NCBI GenBank assembly: GCA_905339235.1
Contig: CAJPFG010000037.1
Span: 1 to 41,217, forward strand
DNA: 41,217 nucleotides
Source of the DNA: Phycisphaerales bacterium
GTDB taxonomy: Bacteria; Planctomycetota; Phycisphaerae; Phycisphaerales; UBA1924
Direction: 5' to 3'
Position numbers and translations under genes: made by a program. The notes beneath the pieces were generated by a model. It was given only the letters and a program-made list of their open reading frames with translations, searched no databases and was not told the origin of the DNA. Shown here one piece after another: positions 25,342 through 33,791 of the stretch (position 1 is the first letter of the stretch; each line of letters begins with the position of its first letter).

Positions 25342-26802
25342 ATGCTGCGGGTGCGGGCCATCTCCGTTCGGGCTCTTTCAAACGCGTCGGCGGTCATCCG
25401 GCGTCGCCCGCGGCTTTCCATCGCCGCCGCGGCCTTGCTCGCCCTCGCCGGCGCGGCCGCCGTCTGGGCGCTGCCGCGTTCCGCGCCCGCCCCGGCGCCC
25501 GCGCCGCGCGCGATCCTGGTGTCCACCGAGCCCGAGCCCCGTCCCGTCCGCGTCGTCACCTTCGCGGAGGGATGCACCAACGCCCGCTGCCACGCCGACA
25601 TGACCGGCCGCGCCGTCGTCCACGCGCCGATCGCGGCCGACGCCTGCAATGTCTGCCACGCCCCCGACTCGGGCGGGCACGTCTACCCGCTCCTGCGCGA
25701 CAAGGCCGCCACCTGCGAGGCCTGCCACGATGCCGGCTCGCACGGCCTGTTCCAGCACAAGGCGATGAGCGAGGAGGCGTGCCTCGCGTGCCACGATCCG
25801 CACGCCTCGTCCTCCCGCGCGCTCCTGATCGCTGATTCGGCCTCGCAAACCTGCTCCAAGTGCCACCCGCCTGCGCAGGGCCACGTGCGTCACAAGCCCT
25901 ACGTCTCCGAGCAGTGCGACGCCTGCCACGATCCGCACGGCGCCGACAACAAGTCCCTGCTCCTGGGCGGCCCCGGCGCCGATCACTGCGGCCGCTGCCA
26001 CCTTCCCGAGGTTCTGGCCACCCAGACCGCCGCCCACTCGCACCGCGACGCCGAGGGCTCCTGCCTGGCGTGCCACGCGCCGCACGCGGCCGACCACAAG
26101 TCCCTCCTGCTCGCCCAGCCGCGCGACCTGTGCGTCGTCTGCCACAGCGACGTGTGCGAGACGGTGGCCGGCGCGGCGGTCTCGCACGATCCGGTCCTCA
26201 AGGGAGAGCAGTGCGTCACCTGCCACGAGCCGCACGCCTCGGGCCATCCCCGCATGCTGCGGGCCTCGCAGTCCGACCTCTGCCTGTCCTGCCACGACAA
26301 GCCCGTCATCGCCGCCGACGGGCGGAACATTCCGGAACTTGCGACCTCCCTGGCCTCACAGCCCCTGGTGCACGGCGCGATCAGCGCCGGAGATTGCAGC
26401 GCCTGCCACACCGTCCACGGCGGCACGCACAGCCGGCTCCTGAGGGACCTCAACCCCGCCGTGCCGCTGGGCCCCGCCGAAACCAGGAACTTCGCCCTGT
26501 GTTTCTCCTGCCACGATCCGCGCCTCGCCGAGGCCGGCGCCGCCACCCAGTTCCGCGACGGGGCGCGAAACCTCCACGAGGTGCACCTGCGCTCGACCGA
26601 GCGCCCGCACAGTTGCGCCTCCTGCCACAGCATCCACGCCGGCAACCTGCCGCGGCTCATCGCGAAGACCGTCCGCTTCGAGGGCTCGGACTGGGCGATG
26701 CCCATCGGCTTCTCGCTCACGGCGGAGGGCGGGCGCTGCGGCCCGGGCTGCCACGAGCCGCTGGAGTACAACCGTCGCTCCCAGAATGGAGGCGTCAAGT
26801 GA
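25342..26802 (+). CDS. 15-haem cytochrome c, doubled-CXXCH type (copy 1)
   Basis: 486 residues from ATG 25342, 14 bp after the previous stop; the Shine-Dalgarno (GGGAGGG) is distant, so the exact start is less sure. An N-terminal hydrophobic helix (LSIAAAALLALAGAAAVWAL) acts as signal or anchor. Thirteen CXXCH sites are in paired spacing (CHDPHAS, CHAPHA, CHEPHASG style, the doubled CXXCH motif). They are bracketed by a CX4CH (CTNARCH) near the N-terminus and a CX3CH (CGPGCH) at the C-terminus, giving fifteen predicted haems. Histidines in CHxPH repeats could supply distal ligands. No enzymatic motif is seen. It is probably a periplasmic electron-carrying wire or capacitor. The last codons overlap the next gene (GTGA). 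Confidence 0.9.
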   Translation: MLRVRAISVRALSNASAVIRRRPRLSIAAAALLALAGAAAVWALPRSAPAPAPAPRAILVSTEPEPRPVRVVTFAEGCTNARCHADMTGRAVVHAPIAADACNVCHAPDSGGHVYPLLRDKAATCEACHDAGSHGLFQHKAMSEEACLACHDPHASSSRALLIADSASQTCSKCHPPAQGHVRHKPYVSEQCDACHDPHGADNKSLLLGGPGADHCGRCHLPEVLATQTAAHSHRDAEGSCLACHAPHAADHKSLLLAQPRDLCVVCHSDVCETVAGAAVSHDPVLKGEQCVTCHEPHASGHPRMLRASQSDLCLSCHDKPVIAADGRNIPELATSLASQPLVHGAISAGDCSACHTVHGGTHSRLLRDLNPAVPLGPAETRNFALCFSCHDPRLAEAGAATQFRDGARNLHEVHLRSTERPHSCASCHSIHAGNLPRLIAKTVRFEGSDWAMPIGFSLTAEGGRCGPGCHEPLEYNRRSQNGGVK

Positions 26803-28247
26803 ACATCCGCACTCTCCTGGTCGTGCTCGCCGCCGCCGCTCCGGCCGCCGCGCAGCCGCGCGATTCCACCGGTTCCACCGCGCCCCCGCCCACCACGGTC
26901 ATCCCGCGCGAGGGCTGCGTCACGGCGGAGTGCCATCCGGGGGTGAAGGCCAAGGCGTTCCTGCACGGGCCGATCCGGGTCAACGGCTGCGACGCCTGCC
27001 ACACGCAGACCGACGCCGCGCTCCACAAGTTCGAGCACGTGCGCGATCGTCACGAGTTGTGCGCGCTCTGCCACACCACCGAAGTCCCGGCCGACGCGTT
27101 CCAGCACGAGCCCTTCGCCCGGCACGAGTGCCTCTCCTGCCACGACCCGCACGCGAGCAGCGAGCCCCAGATGCTCCGGGGCGAGCGCTACGCCGACGCC
27201 TGCGCCACCTGCCATACCGACATGACCGGCGCGCACGACCGGGTGCACGGCCCGGCCTCCGCCGGGGCCTGCGGCGCCTGCCACCAGCCCCACACGTCCA
27301 AACTGCCCAAACTGCTCAACGCCGAGGGCCGCGAGTTGTGCCTCAAGTGCCACATCCGCATCGGCCTGGATATCGAATCCAAGCCCGTGGTCCACGCCCC
27401 CGCGCTGGGCGAGTGCGGCGTCTGCCACGACCCCCACGCCACCGACCACACCGCCCTGCTCGTCGAAGACCCCGCCTCCCTCTGCACCCAGTGCCACCGC
27501 GACATCGCCGACACCATGAGCACCGCCACCACCCAGCACGCGGCCCTCACCTCCAAGCGGGCCTGCCTCAACTGCCACACGCCCCACGCCGGGAGCCACG
27601 CCGCGCTCCTGAAGGACGACGTCAAATCGCTGTGCTTCGAGTGCCACAACCAGCCCGTCCCGCTCCCCGACGGCACCTCGCTGGTGAACATGAAGCAGGT
27701 CATCGAGACCGGCACAAGCCTGCACGGGGCCATCTCCCAGCGCGGGTGCGTCGAGTGCCACGAGATCCACGGCGGGGGGCACCGGCGGCTGCTCACCAAC
27801 GAGTATCCTTCCGACCTCTACTACCCCTTCACCGAATCGACCTACTCCCTGTGCTTCAGTTGCCACGACCGCCAACTCGTGCTGCTCGCCAGCACCGACT
27901 CGGCGACCTCGTTCCGCAACGGCACCACGAATCTTCACTACATCCACGTCAACCGCGACACCAAGGGCCGTTCCTGCCGGATCTGCCACGATTCCCACGC
28001 CGCCAGCCGCGACAAGCACATCCGCGACGAGGTGCCCTTCGGGCCCGGCGGCTGGAATCTGCCCATCCGGTACGAGCCCCTCGCCGACGGGGGCAAGTGC
28101 GGCGCCGGATGCCATTCGCCGTACGAGTACAACCGCATCGCGCCTGTCAAGTACGAGCCCCCGCCGCCGGGCGGCGCCTGGAAGGGCGTCGATCTGGCCC
28201 CGGGCTCTCTCGCCCAGCCGCCCAAGCCGCCAACCCCCCGCAAGTAA
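26799..28247 (+). CDS. 15-haem cytochrome c, doubled-CXXCH type (copy 2)
   Basis: 482 residues from GTG 26799, overlapping the previous stop, with GGAGG at 6-nt spacing. A cleavable signal (LLVVLAAAAPAAAQ) replaces the longer helix of copy 1, so this one may be fully periplasmic or exported. Haem sites mirror copy 1: CX4CH (CVTAECH) first, thirteen CXXCH (CDACH, CALCH, CLSCH, CATCH, CGACH, CLKCH, CGVCH, CTQCH, CLNCH, CFECH, CVECH, CFSCH, CRICH), then CX3CH (CGAGCH) last. The C-terminus is Pro-rich. The duplication within one operon suggests either two links of a chain on different sides of a membrane or alternative partners for the two cytochrome b proteins. Function inferred only. Confidence 0.92.
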   Translation: MNIRTLLVVLAAAAPAAAQPRDSTGSTAPPPTTVIPREGCVTAECHPGVKAKAFLHGPIRVNGCDACHTQTDAALHKFEHVRDRHELCALCHTTEVPADAFQHEPFARHECLSCHDPHASSEPQMLRGERYADACATCHTDMTGAHDRVHGPASAGACGACHQPHTSKLPKLLNAEGRELCLKCHIRIGLDIESKPVVHAPALGECGVCHDPHATDHTALLVEDPASLCTQCHRDIADTMSTATTQHAALTSKRACLNCHTPHAGSHAALLKDDVKSLCFECHNQPVPLPDGTSLVNMKQVIETGTSLHGAISQRGCVECHEIHGGGHRRLLTNEYPSDLYYPFTESTYSLCFSCHDRQLVLLASTDSATSFRNGTTNLHYIHVNRDTKGRSCRICHDSHAASRDKHIRDEVPFGPGGWNLPIRYEPLADGGKCGAGCHSPYEYNRIAPVKYEPPPPGGAWKGVDLAPGSLAQPPKPPTPRK

Positions 28248-28309
28248 CACCCACCCCACCACCACACACCCCACCGGCCGCCGGGCCGGCACAACCGAAG
28301 GAGCCAGCC

Positions 28310-29347
28310 ATGACCATGAACCGTGCCATCACCCGAACCCTCGCCGTCCTGGCGCTGACGACGTTGCTCGCCGTTCCCAGCCGCGCCGATGATCTCCGCA
28401 ACGTAAAACGTGGCGAACCCGTGCCCGCGTACCGCCTGCCCGCGATCGACGGCGCTCTGATCGAGAGCGATTCGTTCAAGGGCTCGGTGGTGGTGGTCGT
28501 CTGCCTCTCGGCGGAGCAGCGCCGGTCGGAACTGGCCGCGATGGACTCGCTCGAGGTGGTCGGCGCGCTGGGGTCCGATCACGTGCGGCTCGTGCACGTC
28601 ACCGCCGACGTGGTCCAGAAGGCGTACTTCGAGAAGTTCCGCGCCGACCGCAAGATCACCGCGCCGCTGGCCTTTGACGCCGACCGCTCGTTCTACGCCA
28701 GGCTCGGCCTCATCGTCTTTCCCACCACCATCGTCGTGGACAAGGACGGCAAACTGACCCACGTGATCTCGCTCCACACCGGGGAGTACAAGCACACCCT
28801 CGACGCCTACGTCAAGCACGCCCTGGGCGCCGTCACCGACGAGCAGTTGAAGGGCCTTCTGGCCGCCCGCACCGCCGACGAGACCTCGCCCCGCAGCGTG
28901 GCCTCGGCCCACCGCGCCCTCGCCCGCTCGCTCCGCGACAAGGGCCAGTTGCAGGCGGCACGCGACGAACTCACCAAGGCCCGCGAGCAGGAGCCGGAGA
29001 ACCGCGAAGTCATCCTCGACCTCGCCGACCTGGACCTGGTCATGAACGACCTGGACGCCGCCGACTCCCTCATCGCCAAGGTCCTCGAAACCCAGCCCGA
29101 CCATCGCCGGGCCAAGCAACTCAAGGGCATCACCCTCTACCGCCGCGGCCAACTCGACCAGGCCCAGGCCGTCCTCCAGGAAGCCCTCGACCTCAACCCC
29201 AGCCCCGAACTGGCCCACTACTACCTTGGGAAGATCTTCGAACAGAAGGGCGAAACCGCCAAGGCGCTCGAGCACTACCGCGAAGCCCTGAAGCGTTTCA
29301 TCCACGACGCCGATCCCGCCCCGGTAGTGCAGAAGGACGCGAAGTAG
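28310..29347 (+). CDS. Exported thioredoxin-fold protein with TPR repeats, no CXXC
   Basis: 345 residues from ATG 28310, with AAGGAG at 7-nt spacing. The signal peptide is residues ~1-26 (LAVLALTTLLAVPSRA). Residues ~33-165 have a peroxiredoxin/TlpA-like fold pattern (RGEPVPAYRLPAIDG, then FPTTIVVDKDGKLTHVI). The position of the usual WCxxC reads VVVVVCLSAEQ with a single Cys65, so it cannot act as a classic disulphide reductase. Residues ~190-330 form TPR-like helical repeats (LARSLRDKGQLQAARDELTK, ITLYRRGQLDQAQAVLQEAL, YYLGKIFEQKGETAKALEHY). As the last gene of the cytochrome operon it may be a scaffold or assembly factor for the haem proteins. Intergenic 28248-28309 is a C/A-rich spacer with no other feature. 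Confidence 0.85.
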   Translation: MTMNRAITRTLAVLALTTLLAVPSRADDLRNVKRGEPVPAYRLPAIDGALIESDSFKGSVVVVVCLSAEQRRSELAAMDSLEVVGALGSDHVRLVHVTADVVQKAYFEKFRADRKITAPLAFDADRSFYARLGLIVFPTTIVVDKDGKLTHVISLHTGEYKHTLDAYVKHALGAVTDEQLKGLLAARTADETSPRSVASAHRALARSLRDKGQLQAARDELTKAREQEPENREVILDLADLDLVMNDLDAADSLIAKVLETQPDHRRAKQLKGITLYRRGQLDQAQAVLQEALDLNPSPELAHYYLGKIFEQKGETAKALEHYREALKRFIHDADPAPVVQKDAK

Positions 29348-29366
29348 CCTGCGCCACAGCATTCAG

Positions 29367-30443
29367 TTACCGGTCATTCGCGAGAGTTTCAACCACCGAC
29401 GCCAGACCCTCCACCACCCGCGCCATGCACTCGAAGTTCATCTTGTCGGGCGTGTCGTCCTCGGTGTGGTACCAGCGGTACCGATACGGCGCTGTGTCCG
29501 TCACCATGAGCGCCGGGTACCCGCACTTCCAGAAACTCCAGTGGTCGCTGGCGCCCACGTGCGGGATGATCGCCGGGAGCGCCACGCCGATGCTGGGGAA
29601 CCGGCAGTGCTCGCGGAACAACTCCACGCTGCGGCGGACCAACGCCGCGGCCTCGTGCATCCCCAGGAACGCCACAAAGTCCCCGCGCGCGGGGTACCAG
29701 CGCTTGAACAGCCCCAGCGGGTAGCGCTGCGAGCCCTCCACCTCGCTGTAGCAGCCCAGCGTCTCGGGCGTGATCATGCCGACGATGTTCTCAGCCTTGG
29801 CGCGGCAGGCCCGGGCGTAGACCAGGCTCCCCATCAGGTCGGTCCAGAAGAACGGGGGCTCCTCGTTGACCCAGAGCACGAACCGGACCGTTCGCCCGCA
29901 CGCCGCGCCCCGTCGGGCAAACCGCCTCGCCAGCGCCAGCACCGCCGCGGTGCCGCTGCCGTTGTCGTTCGCGGCGGGGCACAGGCCCCGGCTCAGTTCC
30001 ACCGCGTCGTAGTGCGCCCCCACCACCAGGATCTCGCCCGGCCGCTCTGCGCCCGGAAACTCCACCTGGAAGTTCGCCACGGTCTGCCCGCGGCAATCAA
30101 ACTCCTGGCGCGTCACCGGACGGCCGCACTCGCCCAGCCGTGCGCTCAGAAACTCCTCGCACGCCCGCAGCCGCGCGGGGTTGAAGACATTTCGTCCCGC
30201 CAGCGGGCCCGCGAGTTCCTCGACATTTGCGCGCAGTTCCGCCGATAGATCCCGTTGATCCTCGGTCAGCGCCGGGAGCGGGCCAGCATGGCTGACGCCC
30301 GGCATTTTCGTGGAAAAGCGCGGGATCGGGCTCGCCCCGATCAGACCCTTCAACGCGGTGGACATGCGGGTGGGGAACTTGGCCCTGCCCCGCGCCGAAA
30401 AACCAACCGCCTCGCCCCCTGCTTTGCTTTGTTCGACTGCCAT
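29367..30443 (-). CDS. M28-family zinc peptidase (aminopeptidase-like)
   Basis: 358 residues from ATG 30443; the longer frame to 30947 overlaps the divergent lipoprotein gene and is rejected. Co-catalytic zinc ligands of M28 peptidases are visible: GAHYDAVE (His-x-Asp), AANDNGSG (bridging Asp), NEEPPFF (catalytic Glu pair), the TPETLGCYS segment and a final His in VGASDHWSFW. There is no clear signal peptide, so it may be cytoplasmic or leaderless. Usual M28 substrates are peptides with free N-termini; glutaminyl cyclase-like activity is a possible alternative. It faces the cytochrome operon tail to tail with only 19 bp between stops and no obvious terminator. 30444-30579 separates it from the divergent lipoprotein gene. 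Confidence 0.88.
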   Translation of the reverse strand: MAVEQSKAGGEAVGFSARGRAKFPTRMSTALKGLIGASPIPRFSTKMPGVSHAGPLPALTEDQRDLSAELRANVEELAGPLAGRNVFNPARLRACEEFLSARLGECGRPVTRQEFDCRGQTVANFQVEFPGAERPGEILVVGAHYDAVELSRGLCPAANDNGSGTAAVLALARRFARRGAACGRTVRFVLWVNEEPPFFWTDLMGSLVYARACRAKAENIVGMITPETLGCYSEVEGSQRYPLGLFKRWYPARGDFVAFLGMHEAAALVRRSVELFREHCRFPSIGVALPAIIPHVGASDHWSFWKCGYPALMVTDTAPYRYRWYHTEDDTPDKMNFECMARVVEGLASVVETLANDR

Positions 30444-30579
30444 GTCCCCCACCATACCAAACCGCGGCCGACGCATGATTCTGCCCGCTTCTCCGCCCGA
30501 ACGGCACCTTTGATCCACTCGTCCGTACCATACTGAGACGGGCATCCTTCCCGCCGCGGCCCGTTTCGGAGGTTGGCCC

Positions 30580-31914
30580 ATGCGTGCATGCTTCGTCGCG
30601 ATCCTCGCCGTGCTGTTCCTCGGTGCGTGCGATTCCAAAGACGACCCCTCGAAGAGCAAGCCCCCAACCATCGCCGCCGCGCCCAAGCCGCAGCCCAAGC
30701 CTGCCGAGCCGATCAAGAAGGACCCTGCGCAAGTCATGCAGGAGGCCAGGGACGCCGCCACGAAAGTCCGGGCGATCGGATACTCGGCCGCGGTCACCCG
30801 CGCGGGCAGCGACCAGGCAGTTTTGAAAGGAAACGTCGCCGCGGTGCGGGCGGAGGCCGGCGGATGGCTCCTGCACCTCAAGGGCTCCTCCGAGCGGGCG
30901 GACAAGCCCGCGGCCGCGCCGGCTGACTCCGGGTCTTTCGGGGCCAATCCTTTCGAGATCGGCTACGACGGCGCCAACGCCCGGTCGATCCGCGAGGAAG
31001 ACAAGGTCGTGTTCGAGAAAGTGATCCTGGAATGGGAGGATCTCCTCGATTTCCTGCAGGACCAGAACACCAGGCCGCTCGTTGCGTGGGAGATCATGAG
31101 CGAAAAACCTCTTGAGGCCGCGACGGGCGCGACGTTCGAAGGGCAGGAGACCATCGGCGGTGAACTCTGCGACATCATCCTGGTTCCCCACGCCGCGCCC
31201 CAGGCAGACGCGCCGGCCCGGGGCACGCGGTACTCCTTCGCCGTGTCCGACCGGCTGCCCCGGCGAATTGTGCGGAGCGAAGGCGAGAACCCTGTTCTCA
31301 CGATGTCGGAGTTCGTGACCAACTCGGATGTGCCCGGCGCGGTGTACGCCCTGCCGACCCCCAACGGCTTCCGCATCCGCGACCCCGACGCCGGAAAGCC
31401 GCGCAACGCCGACGCCGTAACCGCCGTCAAGACCCGCATCCTGGGCGACCCCGAGAATCGGCTCGACATGGCCACCACATCCCTCAAGATCGGCGACGAA
31501 GCGCCGGCCTGGGAACTCAAGGACGCGTCGGGCAAAGTCGTGTCGCTCGCCGACTACAAGGGCAAGATCGTCGTCATGGACTTCTGGGGCACCTGGTGCG
31601 GCTGGTGCGTCAAGGCCATGCCCGCCATCGAGCAGGTCCACCAGAAATACAAGGGCAAAGGCGTGGTCGTGCTTGGCATGAACACCGAGAACGACCCCAA
31701 CGCCGACCCCGCCGGATTCATGCGGCGCAACAACTTCACCTACGGCCTGATCCTCAACGCCGAAAAGATCACCCAGAAGTACAAGGTCTTCGGCTTCCCA
31801 ACGCTCTATGTCATCGACGGGAAGGGCAAGGTCGTCGGGGCCGAGTCGGGCTTCAGCCCCGATCTGGCAGACAAACTCTCGGCCGTCATCGACGACGCCA
31901 TGCCGAAGAACTAG
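30580..31914 (+). CDS. Lipoprotein with C-terminal TlpA-like thioredoxin domain
   Basis: 444 residues from ATG 30580, with CGGAGG at 7-nt spacing. A lipobox (LGAC, Cys17) and a charged linker show membrane anchoring. Residues ~45-270 form a beta-rich domain similar in style to LolA/LppX-like carrier folds (YSAAVTRAGSDQAVLKGN, LPRRIVRSEGENPVLTMSEF). Residues ~300-444 are a TlpA/ResA-type thioredoxin domain with active-site Cys340 and Cys343 (WGTWCGWC), a cis-Pro segment (FGFPTLYVID) and GDEAPAWELKDASG at its start. Likely an envelope thiol-disulphide reductase. It could serve haem attachment for the nearby cytochromes, but that link is inference. Confidence 0.87.
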   Translation: MRACFVAILAVLFLGACDSKDDPSKSKPPTIAAAPKPQPKPAEPIKKDPAQVMQEARDAATKVRAIGYSAAVTRAGSDQAVLKGNVAAVRAEAGGWLLHLKGSSERADKPAAAPADSGSFGANPFEIGYDGANARSIREEDKVVFEKVILEWEDLLDFLQDQNTRPLVAWEIMSEKPLEAATGATFEGQETIGGELCDIILVPHAAPQADAPARGTRYSFAVSDRLPRRIVRSEGENPVLTMSEFVTNSDVPGAVYALPTPNGFRIRDPDAGKPRNADAVTAVKTRILGDPENRLDMATTSLKIGDEAPAWELKDASGKVVSLADYKGKIVVMDFWGTWCGWCVKAMPAIEQVHQKYKGKGVVVLGMNTENDPNADPAGFMRRNNFTYGLILNAEKITQKYKVFGFPTLYVIDGKGKVVGAESGFSPDLADKLSAVIDDAMPKN

Positions 31915-31947
31915 CCTGGCGGCTCGGCCCGGCGACGCGGGGGAATC

Positions 31948-32709
31948 ATGCAGACCGGCGGTTGGTTGCGGAATCGGCGGGTCGTGATCGGCGCTTACCT
32001 CGGCGGCATCGCGCTGGGAGCCTACCTCATCTCCATGCCGCTGGCGTGGCAGTTGAGCGGATCTGTCGGCGGCGAAAACGACTGGGGCCTGACCTCCCTG
32101 CTCTGCACGGCGGTGTTTGTCTCGCTGCACGTCGTGTTCCTGCTCCCCATCCGCAAGCCCGACACCGGGGCCGCGCCTCGCTCCGTCCTGCTCAGCCTGA
32201 TCATCGCGGGCGGGCTGATCGGCGCGCTCATGATCGCGCTCGCCCTGGGCGTCGGGCACGCCGTGCTCACCTTCCTCGACCAGTCCGGCGTCTCGGATTC
32301 CTTCCTGCTCTGGTCGCTGCTCGGCGTCGGCGTGGTCAGTTGGGCCCTCGCCACGCCCCTGCTCATCGCCTTCACCCGGCGCGGCCGGCCCGAGAGCGTC
32401 ATCCAGCGCGTCGCCGCGCGGCTGTTCGTCGGCACCATCATCGAGGCCGCGGCCATGATCCCCCTCGACGTCCTCGTCCGCCGCAAGGAGGACTGCGTGT
32501 GCGCCACGGGCACCTACCTGGCTCTGACGATCTGCGGCGCGGTCGGGCTCTTCGTGCTTGGCCCCGCCGCACTGCTCCCAATTCTGGCCCGCCGTCGCAA
32601 GCGCTGGTACGCCGGACGGTGCGAGGTCTGCGGCTACGACATGAGCCGCACCAGCCAACTCGACCGCTGCCCCGAGTGCGGGTCGGGGTGGAAGTCCTCC
32701 GCGGCGTAG
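31948..32709 (+). CDS. Multi-pass membrane protein with C-terminal zinc ribbon
   Basis: 253 residues from ATG 31948 behind a GGGGGA site, 33 bp after the lipoprotein stop, so possibly co-transcribed. About six hydrophobic segments are seen (VIGAYLGGIALGAYLISM, LLCTAVFVSLHVVFLLPI, VLLSLIIAGGLIGALMIALA, FLLWSLLGVGVVSWALATPL, IEAAAMIPLDVLV, LTICGAVGLFVLGPAALLP). The tail carries CEVCGYDMSRTSQLDRCPEC, a CX2C-CX2C zinc ribbon typical of planctomycete membrane proteins of unknown function. It shares this tail type with the proteins at 36519 and 37140. Function unknown. Confidence 0.8.
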   Translation: MQTGGWLRNRRVVIGAYLGGIALGAYLISMPLAWQLSGSVGGENDWGLTSLLCTAVFVSLHVVFLLPIRKPDTGAAPRSVLLSLIIAGGLIGALMIALALGVGHAVLTFLDQSGVSDSFLLWSLLGVGVVSWALATPLLIAFTRRGRPESVIQRVAARLFVGTIIEAAAMIPLDVLVRRKEDCVCATGTYLALTICGAVGLFVLGPAALLPILARRRKRWYAGRCEVCGYDMSRTSQLDRCPECGSGWKSSAA

Positions 32710-32713
32710 GCCG

Positions 32714-32947
32714 TCAAACCCGGTCCCGCGCCGCCGGCACGCCCGTCTCGTGGGCACAGTGTGCGCAGCAGTAGTACTGCCCTTCCGACTCAATGCCGTG
32801 CCCGATGATGCGGCACCCGCAGTGCGCGCAGCGCGGCGCCAGCGCCTGGATCGCGCACTCGAACGAGTCGAAAGAATGCCCTTCCCCGCCCAGCACCACC
32901 TCGAAGCACTTGTCGTAGTCGTTCCCGCATGTTTCGCACTTCGGCAT
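32714..32947 (-). CDS. Small double zinc-ribbon protein
   Basis: 77 residues from ATG 32947, with GGAGG at 8-nt spacing. Cysteine-rich layout: CETCGNDYDKC, an SFDSFECAIQALAP segment, CAHCGCRI, then CCAHCAH. This resembles small metal-binding proteins annotated as prokaryotic metallothionein-like or MYM/TRASH-like zinc fingers. It ends 4 bp from the convergent membrane gene and lies 104 bp downstream of aat on the same strand, so it may share its transcript. Role unknown. Confidence 0.75.
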   Translation of the reverse strand: MPKCETCGNDYDKCFEVVLGGEGHSFDSFECAIQALAPRCAHCGCRIIGHGIESEGQYYCCAHCAHETGVPAARDRV

Positions 32948-33051
32948 GACGCGATCCTCCGCGCCTCCCTGTTCGCGGCGCTGGGCGGGCGGCCGATGAA
33001 CCGCCGGTGAATCCGGGCTCATGGTCCTGCTTCGTGGGCGCGGATCGGCGG

Positions 33052-33747
33052 TCATGCCCACGACATCGGATCGTCCGCGTGCTTGCTCAGGTGCAAGAGG
33101 TACTCGGCCCGCGGCATCTCGAACAGCCCGAACTGATTGAGGTGCTCGTTGGTCAACTGGGCATCCAGCAGCGTAAACCTCTGCCGGCGGAGGCGCTCGA
33201 CCAGCGACACCAGGCACACCTTGCTGGCGTCGGTCCCGCCCAGCGCCGGGCGCGAAAACATCGACTCGCCGCAGAACACCGAGCCCAAGTGCAGACCGTA
33301 CAGCCCTCCGACGAGGATCGACCCCTTCGGAGGCTTGCCCGCAGGTCCGCCGGCCTGATAACCCGCCGGCGGCAGCCAGGCCTCGACGCTGTGCGCGAGC
33401 CCCGCGCGATGAAGCAGCCCGAACACGTGCACGATCTCGGGATGCAGCCATGTGTCTTCGCGGCCGCTCGCCGGCTGGCCGCACGCCCGGATCACCTCGT
33501 CGAACGCGAGATCCGACGTGAGCAGGAACCGGCCCGACCGCACCCTCTGCCGCAGCGAGCGCGACACGTGGAACTTTTCGTCCAGCGGGATGATGCCCCG
33601 GTGCTCGGGCTGCAACCACCGGACCCCCTCGCGCGGCCCTTCGTACATCGGGAACCACCCCTCGCGGTACATCTCCAGCACCATCGCGACGAGTCGGTGC
33701 TCGTCGGCGGTGAAGTCGGATCGTCGTCGGGAAGTTCGCACCGGCAA
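33052..33747 (-). CDS. aat: Leucyl/phenylalanyl-tRNA--protein transferase
   Basis: 231 residues from TTG 33747 (GTG at 33741 is an alternative; neither has a clear ribosome site). Length is close to the usual ~234. Family segments: MYREGWFPMYEG, VRWLQPEHRGIIPLDEKFHVSRSLRQ, SILVGGLYGLHLGSVFCGESMF, and the end block FTLLDAQLTNEHLNQFGLFEMPR. The enzyme adds Leu or Phe from aminoacyl-tRNA to N-terminal Arg/Lys of proteins and marks them for ClpS/ClpAP degradation in the cytoplasm. It lies head to head with the 33792 gene; only 44 bp separate the starts. Confidence 0.92.
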   Translation of the reverse strand: MPVRTSRRRSDFTADEHRLVAMVLEMYREGWFPMYEGPREGVRWLQPEHRGIIPLDEKFHVSRSLRQRVRSGRFLLTSDLAFDEVIRACGQPASGREDTWLHPEIVHVFGLLHRAGLAHSVEAWLPPAGYQAGGPAGKPPKGSILVGGLYGLHLGSVFCGESMFSRPALGGTDASKVCLVSLVERLRRQRFTLLDAQLTNEHLNQFGLFEMPRAEYLLHLSKHADDPMSWA

Positions 33748-33791
33748 TAGTTGGCGGTTGCAGGCCGCCGGGAATCTGGGACAATGCCCGC

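Noticed and set aside
28248..28309. C/A-rich stretch as a regulatory element
   Set aside because: Simple-composition spacer with no hairpin or box; only the AAGGAG at its end is meaningful.
30097..32793. 898-codon minus-strand frame opposite the TlpA-like lipoprotein
   Set aside because: Antisense shadow; the plus strand has a lipobox, WCGWC and a ribosome site.
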